From Cunninghamia lanceolata (Eukaryota > Streptophyta > Pinopsida > Cupressales > Cupressaceae): DNA of 64,000 nucleotides. Under the pieces are notes generated by a model. That model saw only the letters and a program-made list of their open reading frames with translations, made no database searches and was not told the origin of the DNA. A program made the translations under genes and the position numbers. This document shows, piece by piece, positions 44,597-56,188 of this stretch. Numbering within the stretch: the first letter of the stretch is position 1; every line of letters starts with the position of its first letter. The stretch is from contig BSBN01000849.1 in NCBI GenBank assembly GCA_027924645.1, positions 11,550,001 through 11,614,000 of the forward strand, written 5' to 3'.

Positions 44597-45937
44597 TTTA
44601 GCGCCCACTTTAATGTATGTATGATATTACGACCTATATATGCATTAAAGTATGATAAAAAACACATCAAACACGCTAGGCACTTGAAGCTAAGGCATAC
44701 ACAAATATTGAGAAAATATTTCTAGCCCCCAATCTTAGGTAAGCACTAGAAAACACATCACAGACATGCCTAACATGGAGAATATAGTAACATGCATGCA
44801 AAACACAAAGAATACAGTAGGAAGCACGGAAGACATGGAGAAGACAGTATTGAAGACACTCAAAACACAATGATATAACATTTTCATATATATATGCATG
44901 GAAATAAAATTGCAACATAAAATCTTGAGTGTGGGTAGAAACCACAAAAGGGAGGAAAACATGCCAAACAAACCTTGAGTGTAGGTGGAGATCGTTGCTA
45001 CACACACAAGAGTGGAAAACATGCCATACAAAGCCCGAGTGGGGGTTAACAACACAATGGGGAAAACACACAAAATACATGAGCACTGTATAACATGCCA
45101 GAGACATACTATACATCTTATACATGGCCAACACGAGAGATGGAAGGAGTTTATTACTAAGTCCCACCATCTAAAACACACCAAACACACCTAATAGTTG
45201 GGCTTATGCCACAACAACCACCAAAGACATGCTTAAGTGAGGATAGTCTCAAGATCCAACCCTACCTCTACGGAGGACTTTTTGTAATAAAAGGATGTGC
45301 ACTAGCTCAAGAGATACACCATCTTGCCTTTTGTAGAAGGGATTTTGAATAAAATGATACACACTAGCTCAAGAGATACATTATCCTGCCTCCACAGAGG
45401 GCTTCTTTAATTTTAATGTAAATAAAGATGTGTACTCAAGTTGGAGATACAACATCTTGCCTCATAGAGAGGGATTACAAATAGGCTTCATTACTATCAA
45501 AATCATCAGAGAGATATCATTATATATGCCCCCACCTTAAGGTGGTTGATGTCATGTACCAATATCAAGCACGTTAAGGTAGATAGAAAACACGCAAGGA
45601 AACAAGAGCTTTCCCAAATTCCATGCCCTCAAGGTGACATGTGCTTACGATTGCTGAATGTTCCCATAAATGCATTGATATGATATGCTAAGATAAGATA
45701 ATAAGGGAGGTTAGAAATCTCACTCTAAGATAATAACCAAAGCAATTCATTAAAGCTATGCATGAAAAAAGTTACATCAAGGACCAAGGCTATACTATGA
45801 GTTCAAAGTCTAGTATGACTGTTGGGCTATGTTGCAGGTACCTCCAAACTAAGTGTAGCAACAAGGTGAGATACCAATAAAAGTGTACAAGAGTAGATTA
45901 AGTGGATTGTAAAATGTTAGTTACAACAAATTCCATA
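44597..45937 (-). other. Element A' internal region
   Basis: The inverted equivalent of about 20360-21704 in element A: polypurine tract at 44597-44611, then tandem repeats of ~63 bases at about 45240-45500 (units with CTAGCTCAAGAGATACA on the plus strand). No coding sequence. Long frames on the minus strand here (44676-45190) are incidental; the matching part of A is non-coding too. Confidence 0.75.
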
Positions 45938-45981
45938 AGATATATATACATATATATATACATATATATATGTATATATAC

Positions 45982-46017
<36 letters not shown>

Positions 46018-46156
46018 ATATGTATATGTATATATATATGTATATGTATGTATATATATGTATATGTATATGTATATATATGTATATATATACATATATA
46101 TGTATATATATACATATACATATATATATATGTATATATACATATATATATATATC
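45938..46156. repeat. TATATG/TATATA microsatellite inside A'
   Basis: About 220 bases of alternating purine-pyrimidine sequence, mixing TATATA, TATATG, TATGTA and TACATA. At the same place element A has only ctatatatatcc (about 20335-20346). The frames that cross it, rich in Tyr and Ile, are translations of the repeat. Confidence 0.95.
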
Positions 46157-46205
46157 ATGTATGGACTAGGTCCAATTTTACTTTTCTTGCTGAAAGGATG
46201 CACGG

Positions 46206-47311
46206 TGTTAGGTCTCAAAAATGCAGGTTGCAAATCCTAAGAGGATGCTAGACTCTATGATTAGATTAGTAATGTTTTTGAACTAACTTGATGGAGTTAA
46301 TTTATAAGGTTCATGACTCCCTGCACTTTAGGCACTGCTATACCTATGCGGGTGGACCTTGCAAGTTAAAGTAGGTTTGATGAGTGTAGGTATTTTGACT
46401 AAGTTAATGGATATACCCACAGTGGCAAATGGTGTGGAATGGATGAAAGATTGCTAATTAGTTCTATTTCTAATATCTGAGAAATGATTGGTATAAATTG
46501 TATAAGTAATATCAAGGTAATTTTTATGACTATGCTCAACTAATGGATGGGTTTTTGATAAAACTAAATGATGAATCAAGATAAGACCAATGCTTTGTTA
46601 GGTAAACAGAGTTAAATGAAAACCTAAGACCTGTGGCCTATATTGGGTAATAACTCTAACTGTTTGGCACAATACTTTAGTTTATAACTGGTATAAACAT
46701 GCAGGGAAATGATTGACAGACTCTTCTTAATATCCAACTGACACAACCAAGTTTCTTGTTATTCAAAAAAAGGATTTTAATCCTTTCTTGAAGGAACCAA
46801 TTGAATGAATTATATAAGAACAACAGATAATATCAACTTGGAGACAAAATGAAAATCCTAATCATATGGTTCTTCTTATTGATCCGAATCAACACTTCCA
46901 GATTACTGTGACTGATCAGAAGGATTTTAATTCCCTTTAAGGAAACCAATTAATCAAATCACACAAATCTAGAAAATGTGCATTGACAAATTAAATATAT
47001 ACTTGATATATCAATTTGAATAATAAGGAAATACTAAACTGGAGACAACCAAATAACTAAATAATTTCAACAAATAATTGATGCCAATATAAAACCATAG
47101 AATTAGAGATCTTCTAATAACTTCTTTGATTTAATACTTACAAAATGGTCCTTTTAAAATATTATAACCTTCTTCTATTATCTCCCTACTCCTGATGGCA
47201 ATTGATCATCATATGTCCAACTTATATAGAAATATTTATGAAGAGACATAACTCTTCAAAATGTCTTTTTGAAAATTAAAAAGGATTAACATAACAACAA
47301 CAAAGATAACA
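46206..47311 (-). repeat. Element D probable 3' LTR
   Basis: Boundaries are inferred. On the minus strand the segment would start TGTTATC (plus 47305-47311) and end CCTAACA (plus 46206-46212), giving a TGTTA/TAACA inverted end. The left border matches the exact end of the A' homology. A TATA-like tatata lies at 47223-47228. The extra frame of D stops 24 bases before the proposed start. The partner LTR is not in view, and the polypurine tract is weak (aaggcttagggt). Confidence 0.55.
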
Positions 47312-47335
47312 ACCCTAAGCCTTGCTAAGACATAG

Positions 47336-50306
47336 CTATATTTGAACAACATGATCCAGGTACTCTTGGCTTCGATGTGTATCAGTAAATTCAATAGCAT
47401 TTTTGGTAATCACATCCATTGTCACCATCTTTTCCAGATGCTTGCAGGCCTCCCTAGATGCCAAGTATTTATCCTTGAGAGACTCTAAAGCTTCATGTAA
47501 TATCACCTGGCATTCTTTACTCCATTCATCTTTGCTCTTCAGCTCCTTGTCATTTCTGAACAACATGGGTATACCTGTCTTTGAAGCCTCAATGCATTCC
47601 CTGGCAACATTTTTAAGTTGGTCATGATATTTTTGATGTTGCTCGATCAAGTCTTTTGCACTGGAGTTACCTGTAGTGTCAGGAGTATCCTTAATCTGTA
47701 TCTCATGAAATTTTTCTTGAAGCCTATTGTTTAACCTTTCATGTTCTTGGATTACCTTATGGTTCTCAGAATAGACATCCCAAAATTTATTCATCCAATG
47801 CATCATATTGATATGCCTATTCTGTAGTACTGCTGCAAGTGTGTCAATTTGAACATGGGCTATTTGATCAACAGATGGTGACTGGGTAGCTTGTGAACTC
47901 TCTCCTTGGGTTAACCTTATAACTAATCCTCTAAAGGAATTCTTGACAATATCTTTTAGGAAATTATTTTGTTTTGTCAATCTTTCACAACTCAACTTAT
48001 ATGCATCTCATTGCTTGATCAACATTTGAGCTTATGCTTTAATTTAGTTTTGCAACATTTATACCAATGTCTGTAGTAATCAAAGGATCAATTTCCCCTG
48101 CTTTCAACATCATAACATGCCCAAAGGTTTTTTTAGTATCTATAATGGCCGTCTTCTTATGAGGAGGGTATAAGGCCCATATCATGAATAACTTTTCATC
48201 ATTTTTATACTTGGTACCCATGTATACCTCTGTTACACCCTCAGGAGTGAGCTTGTACTTGTCATCAATATTGTGCAAGAAACTATCAAACACCAAAGCA
48301 GAATTTATGTCAAGTCCAAGAAATATCATGACACCCGCTTCTCTAAGCAACTATCTACCTCTGTTAGGAGTCACAACTTTAAACTCATTATCTACTGTTG
48401 TTTTTAACATATCAATCAATTCTTTTTCATTATCAACCATGACATCTTCAACTGATTCCCTGAGTTCTTTTCCCTTGCATTTATACAAAAATGATTTAAA
48501 TTCTTGAGAATGAATAAATTGATCATCTGCAATGAAAGAATCATATGCTAACTATCTAGGATCCTCATCACCAGGCCCCTCTTCATCCTATTCTCTATTA
48601 GGAGATTGATAACATTCCATTTTTCTTTTAGATATTCTAGTTGCCTATTCATGTAGCTCTTCTTCTCCTGCAGATTCCTCATCATTAGAAGACAACAACT
48701 CTATCTTTGCAAGCTATTTTCTCTTCTCATCTAGTTCTCTATTATACTTCTCAATTACCAATTCAACTTTAGCTTCTTCCATGTTCCTAATAATATCATC
48801 ATGTGGATATGGAATATGTGTATATCCACTTAGATTTTGTTTGCTCCTAGAAAAATCAATGAAACCATTTGGATCAAATCCTTTTCTCGCCTCTGCACAC
48901 CTCATGTTGTAATGCATCAATTTGTCCCTGATGAGACCATAACCTTCTTTAGACACCATAGTAAAATCCCTAAAGTACAGAGTACTAGGCATGAAGTATT
49001 GTTTGTCATAGGCACTCAAGTTCATCACATTAGAGTAGTTCATTTACCTAACTATCTCTAAGTAGGCAATCCTATCAAGAACTGCCTTGGGCAATATAAA
49101 TGGGGTATCTTCAAAACCATAAATTCTGACCATGGTTGAATCCTCAAAGCAATACCAATCTCCCCAGTTGTGGGTGACAATTGGAGGACCACCAAAATAT
49201 TTTGGTCTAAGAAACCTTTTTATTTCATTTGATAGTGAATATTCACAAGGATGATTAAAATATCTATACAACACTTTTACACAATATTCTTCAAAATGAA
49301 TGTAACTAGAGTGGGCAAGCCTACTATCCCATACCCTTGTCCACATCTGCACAAGTGAATTTTATCCCCTCTTGTCTACTTGAGCAATTCTGAGTTCATT
49401 TGGCCATATCCCCATTTCCTGGCCATAGTATAATACCATGTGCATGAGGAGCGAATAGTGCTCAAAGGAAACTATTGGGGCGTTGTTCTTAATTGCAATT
49501 AAATTAGAATCAATCTTTTTGAGAACAAAAGTAGCATAGTCAAACTTCCTAGCATTATGACACTAGATATCTGTGGCTATCACCATTAATGGAATTGTCA
49601 TAAAATCAAGAACCTCTGACCCTAGGACTTGGCCAATGGAATAATATGTGTATTGCATATACAGTTCAAACAAGGACACATGGAATGGAGGTCCATCATT
49701 ATCATCAAAATGCACTATTTTCCCCTCTTCCCTAGGCTTGTGGAGAAGTAATCTCCATCCATTGTATGTGGTGTCCATCCTCCAGTATTCTTTGTCCAAA
49801 TCTTCATATACTATGGGAAGAGTACACAAATCATCCACATCAAATACTTCACGAATGACATTTTTGGACAAGTGTATAACAGGTTCTCCTTGTGGATTGC
49901 ATATGGCTTTGAGGCTAGGATTGTAATGTTGAGCCAAGAGTTTTAGGAGTTCCACATTCACAAACACATCATGGATGACCAATTTTCCCAAATTCAAATG
50001 CCATGGATTAGACACTGGGACATTCCTAAATCTTCTATCGTAATGAAATTTGAACAAATCATAGCCTCTAATTGGTTTCCATACATTTCCCAAGTATTTG
50101 CATTTGTCTTCTAATTTCTCTACCTCTACCCTGAGTTGTGTAGACCTTCGGGCTTTAGGGGTAGACCCAGGCAATTGGTCTATCAAATCCTAATTTAGTT
50201 TTCTCTCTTTAATTTTTTCATCAGGGCTTTTGTCAATTTTTTGTTTCTTAGGCTTACTAGTTTCACCTTGCTATTTTCTACCCTTGCCCTTTACTGGAGT
50301 CTCCAT
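47336..50306 (-). pseudogene. Element D extra 3' open frame of about 990 codons, unrecognised
   Basis: The frame starts at ATG 50306 with a lysine-rich segment (METPVKGKGRK, KPKKQK). It stays in one frame to 48039, broken by stops near 50273, 50192, 49563, 49360, 49044 and 48714. A one-base shift then leads to a final 219-codon piece (47995-47336), ending just before the LTR. The middle is globular-looking (FGGPPIVTHNWGDWYCFED, LHKPREEGKIVHFDDNDG). The last third is helix-prone (HERLNNRLQEKFHEIQ). I see no signal peptide, no clear membrane segment and no nuclease or polymerase motif, so an envelope-like role is not supported. Extra frames between integrase and 3' LTR occur in some plant gypsy lineages. 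I do not recognise this one. Confidence 0.7.
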
Positions 50307-52188
50307 TATAATTCTGGATAGCAAATTCAAACTGTAGTCCACCACATAGAAGTTTTTATGCATGTACATATTTGTCTGGGATGATGATGGAACTCCTTTG
50401 TCCTCTCCCCCAAGTTCTCCCTTATGTGCTCTTCTTAGACAATTCTTTTGAACCTAATTGCAATGATTTCGAATGACTCTTCAAGGGATTTCTTCTTGGT
50501 CTATAATTAATAGTTCCAATGCATTAATTTTTATAATAATTGTGAGATGTCACATCGTCATAACCTCCTTCATAGGTGGGACTTTTGTAATGTTAGGGCA
50601 ATCTAATAGCTTCTTATGGTGTGAACATTTGCAGATGGCTCAATCGTTGTGACCCTTCATTTTGTCTCCTCGATGTCACTTTTTATGGAAACATATATGT
50701 GTCTATATTGGAAGGACATTTCAAGGTTTATCCGATATGAAATTGAGCATAGGAGCTATTGTCAGCCTGACTTACATTGTCATTGTGAGAACAACATCCT
50801 ACTTTGATATTTCAAATACCTCTGATATTAATATCAGCATGAGTCTTATCAAAATATTTATCGACTTATCTTTATAGGGTAAGTTAGTGAAATCAGTAAG
50901 ACCTAAGAATTTGATACTGATATCATTTGTCTCCATGACCTATCGAAAAGAGTCTCATCGATGTGTGTGGTTAGTATCTTCATTAGAACAACATATGATA
51001 TCGAGATGACTTTATTTGAGTTATCCAATCCTAGTTGTTTCCCCAATGCCTTTTCTTTCTATCCTTCATCAAAATGATCATCATCACATGTCACCGAAAT
51101 CCTTCGTCATTGTGACTATAGATTTGGCAAGACCTGTAAACTTTACTCCAATCTGTTCCCTTTTGCTGATGAGTCATATCCTCCATACACATCAATGTGA
51201 CTTAGGCCAAAAAATGCCTTATGGTTGCTAAGACATCATAAGGTCAGAGACACTTTAATCTCTTGCCCCAATATACATTTCTTCCCAATGAGTAACTAAT
51301 TCCACCCATTTCATGGGTTGTTTGGCAGGAGTCTTACCGAATTCTTTTGTTAGTATGATCTATACTGTCGGGGAAGTGTTCGGAGTATTCTCTGATAATG
51401 TTTTCTCATCCCAATGGCCCTCACATTTGATTAATTTGGTGTGACTGGGGACTCTCTCTCCAATGAGGGGTCATCAATGTTACTTCTTTCATCAGAGATT
51501 TCTAAAACTTGCACTATCAATATAATCCTCATGCCAATACACATCTAACTCGCTTCAAATGGATCGGTATAAAAAGACCGAGGTCTTGCCAAAATCAAAG
51601 AACTGAGACCCCTTTTTAAACTATGGTTTTAGAAGTGAGACAAATATTTGTGGTAAAAATCATGTTATGTTTATGGAATTTATTTGCTGCTATTATGATT
51701 TTGGGCATATGATTTTATGATTTGGTTGGACATGGGGTGGATAGGAGTATAAGAAAATTTCAAAATTTTCCTGTCCCAACACTGGCTCTGTCTGGGATGT
51801 ATACCCCTTGTGGGTATAACAAGAATTCAGATCTCTTGGGGGAGTAGACCATGTATTTTATTTATTGGGAATGACAGCTTTACAGAATTTTAGGAATATA
51901 TATGGATGAAATGAGAATGGGAATTGGAAGTGCTAATGATGGGGATGATCCTATACTACTATACATGGAAAAGATTTTTGTTATTGTTGAGAGATTCATA
52001 GGACTATCCATGTACCGGCAGATCCAAATCTCTCTTGATTACCCTAAACTGTTGTGCATGGAATAAAAGTACTTCAAGAATTATTTAAGAGTTGTCCATG
52101 CACTAGAAAAACTTATTTTTCTTTGTGCATGACTTTGATGTTTTCATGAAAAGAAAGGATTTAGAAATTGTCCAAGCACTGGTAGTTC
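50307..52188 (-). other. Element D spacer between integrase and the extra frame
   Basis: A 1.9 kb stretch with no credible frame. Near 52000-52180, words like gtccatgcactgg recur about every 60 bases (tccatgtaccgg, tgtgcatgg, gtccatgcacta, gtccaagcactgg). Between about 50510 and 51610 the wording is different, with many tgtgac and gatgtcac words and a tataaaaag box at 51571. It could be a further inserted fragment. Origin unknown. Confidence 0.45.
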
Positions 52189-53265
52189 CTACTCTTCTCC
52201 AGACATATTTTGCAGATAGTAGGAGTCATCTCCTCCTTTGCCAATGATAACAAAAGGACCCAACCACAAGGTTTCAAACTTTCCATGCTTTCCTTTCTCT
52301 TGGCATCTGGCATTCCACATCAATACCAAACCATTTATCTCAAATTTTCTATCCTTGGCCTTGTCAAAAAGGTATTTTACTTGTGATTGCAATTTGATGT
52401 TCTACTTTTGAGCTAGCCTCCTTGTCTCATCAAGTTCTACAAGATGTTCTAATCTTTCCTCCATTGGTTTAGGAATGTTTAAATCCTCTTGAAGAACAAA
52501 TTTGTAAATTGGTAGAAGATTTTCTAATGGCATCTTTGCTTGTGTTCCATACACCAGTTCAAAAGGAGATCTTCCAATTGCTCTCTTCACGGTAATCCTA
52601 TCAACCCACACACCCATTCTGAACTTTGAATCCCATACCTTTTTGTTTCCCTCCAACATTCTTTTTATAATTTTAAAAAGATTTTTGTTACTAGACTGTG
52701 CATGTCCATTTGCTTGTGGGTGATAAGGGGCAGCATAGGACACAGTGATGCCATATATATTATAGAAATTTTTGAACTCATCAGACCTAAAGCACATTCT
52801 GTTGTCTGTAATCAACCTCACTAGTGTGCCAAATCTAAACATAATGTTTTCCATTAAAAAATTCATCACCACTTTGCTTGTTGATTGTTTAGTTGGGATT
52901 GCTTCCACCCATTTTGTGAAGTAATCCATTTCCACTAAAATCCATCTATGTCCACTTGATTTTTCTGCAATCTCTCCTATAAAGTCAATTCCCCATTGAT
53001 AGAATGGAGCTTCCACCTACATAGGTTTCAAGGGTAGTGCTCCCTGGTATCTTAATTTTCCTGAAAACTTTTGGCATGCCTCACATTTTCTTATATAATT
53101 ATATGAATCATCAAAAACTTTAGGCCAATAGTATCCAACCCTCAAGATTTTGTGAGCTGTAGTTTTTGCTGACAAGTGCCCTCCACATACTCCATGTAAC
53201 TCTTTTGTGACATGTTTTGACTAATGTTCATCTAGGAATAGTAGTAGAATACCGTCCCTATTCTT
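52189..53265 (-). pseudogene. Element D integrase, catalytic Glu lost
   Basis: On the minus strand, HGVCGGH and KCEACQKF give the H-H-C-C zinc site at about 53190-53070. A TAG stop follows near 53018. The core contains GIDFIG (first Asp) and ITDN (second Asp). The Glu expected in QAESTNK is Gln (HAQSSNK, codon at plus 52696-52698), so catalysis would be lost. The C-terminal region (LVLMWNARCQEKGKHGKF) is in the 52392-52189 piece after a stop near 52400. This enzyme would have inserted the cDNA. Confidence 0.88.
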
Positions 53266-54012
53266 CTAATGACGATCTCCATCGATAAATACATATTTTG
53301 AAGCCTGTAATTTAAGTGTCCTTTTCTTGTTATCATCGTATCCTTCAGGACATTTCATATGTTTCAGATAATATATAATGTCAGTATACCATGGAGTATG
53401 CTCAATGATAAAACTCATGTTATTAACATCATCAATATTACATATCTGAGAAGCCTCAAGATTGTTTTCGGCCATTAGTCTAGCAAGACCCTGTCCTCTC
53501 ACTAGTTTGGTAATTTGCATTTCACTATTGAACTCTTGAATTTTATTAATCCATTTGCATCTTCTTCCCATGACCTCAATTTGGACTAATACATCGTTCA
53601 CTGCAGCATTAGGCACATATGCTATTATTTTAGCTCCCACCAAGTACGGCCTAAAAGATTTGACTGCTTTCACCAATGCATACACCTGTTTCTTAACTAT
53701 GTCATATTTTAACTCTGCATTTTGAAGAGACTTGCTCAAGAATGAAATGGGTTGTTCATGTCCCTCATCATTTTTCTGCAACATTATTGTTGCAACTGTA
53801 TGATATGAGGCAAATGAGAATAGTTGAAATGGCTTACTGAAATTAGGAGATATCAAAACTGGGGCTTCCTTTATTGCCTTCTTAATGGTGGCAAATGCCT
53901 CTAATGTTTCTGCTGTCCAGTTCACTTCAGAATTCTTTTTTAACATTCTTGATATTGGACTAACAGTCTGCAAAATTTGATATGAATCTCCTGACAAAGT
54001 TGATTTGGTCAA
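53266..54012 (-). pseudogene. Element D RNase H after reverse transcriptase, degenerate
   Basis: A 248-codon frame covers the end of the reverse transcriptase connection and the RNase H fold (FQLFSFASYHTVATIML, then EQPISFLSKSLQNAELKYD). The Asp expected in the TDAS motif is Phe (LFSFAS). Element C has Tyr at the same place. A shared loss in two families suggests the domain was inactive before these copies inserted, serving as a structural tether. Confidence 0.8.
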
Positions 54013-55200
54013 AGAATGATTATATAGCTCTCACATTCTTAGGAATGGGAACTTGGTCAATGGCTCTTACTCTTTTAGGATCTATTCTTACTCCATCTTT
54101 TGAGACTATGTGACCAAGCAGCTTGCCCTCTATTACTGCAAAATGGTACTTCTTAGGATTCAACAAAATTCCATATTCTAAGGCTTTAATAAAAATTTGT
54201 TCTAAATGTGTATAATGATCTTCAGCCTTTTTGGAATGTTGTCATGTCATCCTGATATACTACCATGATTTTATTAATTAGTTCTACAAAGGCCACATCC
54301 ATCGCTCTTTGGAATGTTGCTCCAGCATTCATGAGTCCAAATGGCATTCTTAAATACACATATGCTCCCCATGGTGTGGTGAATGCAGTCTTATATTGTT
54401 CTGATTCGTTGACTTTCACCTGATTATATCCTGAGAAACCATCCATCATTGACAATAGTTCACACCCTGTCACCTTTTGCAATACTACTTCCATGTTAGG
54501 AAAGGGATAGTTGTCCTTAAGAGAGGATTTATTTAGATTCCTAAAGTCCACACATAATCTAATATCATCATTTTTCTTTCTGACATGCACCAAATTAAAA
54601 ACCTAAGAAGAATGTTTAATGGGTTTGATAATAGCTCCATCTCTTAGTTTTGTGAGTTCTTCAAGCATTTTAGGGGCTAGTGTAGGATTAATAAGCCTCT
54701 GCTTTTGCCTAAATGGTTTAGCATCTAGCTTTAATGGTATTTCATGCTGAAAAAGATCCTCCCTATATGCTTTCAAGTCATCATATGACCATGCAAATAC
54801 ATGTCTATACTTCCTGAGTAGGTTGATAAGCATGCTCCTGATTTTGGGACTGAGCTTCTTTCCAATGTATACATTCATTGGGGCTTCCTGCATCCCCAAA
54901 TTAATCTCCTCAAGATCATTCTATACTACAGGTGTGTCTTTCATTTTAAATCTGTCACATTCATCAAACACTTTTTCCAACACTATGAATCCCTTAGGTA
55001 TTTTGTTTATTTTTAGCTGAACTATCTCTTGACCAAAGAGAGTTTCTTTTCCATCATGTTCTTCCACAAACACATTAAAATTAATCTCTTGGTTTTCATA
55101 GTGATCGACACAATGTAAGAATTTGATTATATCGGTATCATTATTAAACACTTGCCAGTTATGGACATTATCTGGGATAGTGGGTCTGGTTTTGAATTCA
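54013..55200 (-). pseudogene. Element D reverse transcriptase, broken
   Basis: Pieces at 55151-54921, 54899-54603 and 54593-54222 lie in one frame separated by stops. They show KPFRQKQRLINPTLAPKML, VRKKNDDIRLCVDFRNLNK, FSGYNQVKVN and RMPFGLMNAGATFQRAM. The active site reads YQDD (Gln codon at plus 54252-54254) instead of YLDD, which could impair activity. A frameshift near 54225 puts the rest in another frame. It would copy element RNA. Confidence 0.88.
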
Positions 55201-55345
55201 ATTTATGTAATACCCCCAATGTGATATCATCCCTTTTTAATGCAATATTTGCTAAAAAATCTACCATAATATTTTTTGATCTATCAATCTAGTTGATTGA
55301 GAAGGCATCGAAAAACTCAACATCATCCTAGACAACATTTCTATA

Positions 55346-55702
55346 TTACTTCAACCTCTTGTTTTTGGATAAGTATTTCCCTCTTTCTTGAGAAGTAACT
55401 AATTTTGAATCCCCGTATATAGCCAGTTTTCTTATCTTATGCTTGATGGCAATATTCAAACTAATTAACAAAGCCTCATATTTCGCTACATTGTTTGTGC
55501 ATTCAAATGTCAATAAGAATGAGTATTTGAAAGTTTTACCCATTGTTGAAATAAATAATACTCCTACCCCATTTCCTATTTTGCTACATGTGCCATCAAA
55601 ATACATTTTCCACACATCATTCTCCTCTTTCTTAGATTCTATATGCATTGGATCAGTGTTTCGCAATTTTGGATGACTTGTTTCAATGTTGAAGGTTCCC
55701 AA
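55346..55702 (-). pseudogene. Element D second RNase H domain, before reverse transcriptase
   Basis: It lies between protease and reverse transcriptase, as in element C. WKMYFDGT gives the first Asp, VAKYEAL the Glu and YGDSKL the second Asp. The domain is cut short near 55346, so the last Asp (HADRLA in C) is not seen in this frame. The start WKMYFDG is identical in C and D. The call rests on these motifs and on position. Confidence 0.78.
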
Positions 55703-55732
55703 ATCTGTATCACAGAATAGATTTATTTGATT

Positions 55733-56188
55733 CTAATCTAAGCATTCTATGATGTTCTCATATCTCATCTCCCTACACAGCTTGATCTCTTTGCCTCCCA
55801 CTAGTATTGTGGCATATGATAAATCTAATTGTACATTCCCTCCTACCATTGTAGCCCATTGTCTCGATAAGAGCATTCCATAATATGGTGGAATATCAAC
55901 CACAATGATATCAATATTATAGGTTGCTTCAGGATATGAAGCTAGTTTTATTTCCACATCCCTCATAATGCCCACAACTAGGATATACCTATTGTCCATC
56001 GCATAACACTTACTAAATGTAGTGTCAACCCACATTCCCAGTTCTTTCATGACTTCTATTGGCATGATATTCATGGTTGCACCTGAATCAATCATGCAGT
56101 TTCTCACTAGCCTATATCTAACTAATAAGGTCGTGTAGAAAGGGTCCACTTGTGAGGGGTTCTTTGTTAGGGTATCACCTAGATATAC
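55733..56188 (-). pseudogene. Element D aspartic protease
   Basis: On the minus strand, NCMIDSGATMNIMP holds the retropepsin Asp, and DIPPYYGMLLSRQWATMVGG is the second conserved block. The domain is open through to TAG near 55735. Its upstream border at 56188 is the TATAC target site of Copia-2; coding sense continues into gag beyond 63166. Protease is in the same frame as gag once the insertion (a multiple of three) is discounted. Confidence 0.88.

Larger units (their letters stand above)
43346..46205 (-). mobile_element. Element A': inverted second copy of family A, 3' part
   Basis: On the minus strand this is family A: its 3' LTR (44596-43346) and the 3' part of its internal region (44597-46205), matching 20290-21704 of element A in reverse. 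The match ends exactly at 46205, where element D begins with TGTTA. The gag-protease part and the 5' LTR are not visible and should lie beyond D, right of the window. It interrupts Copia-3 on its left. Confidence 0.85.

Noticed and set aside
44676..45190. Two overlapping minus-strand frames of 150-164 codons, rich in Cys and aromatic residues
   Set aside because: The equivalent part of element A at 20980-21600 is broken by stops and lies between tandem repeats and the polypurine tract. It is non-coding family sequence.
45898..46251. Tyr/Ile-rich open frames on both strands
   Set aside because: They are translations of the TA-rich microsatellite.
47336..50306. Envelope-like gene in element D
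   Set aside because: No signal peptide or clear membrane segment is visible, so position alone is not enough to call it an envelope gene.
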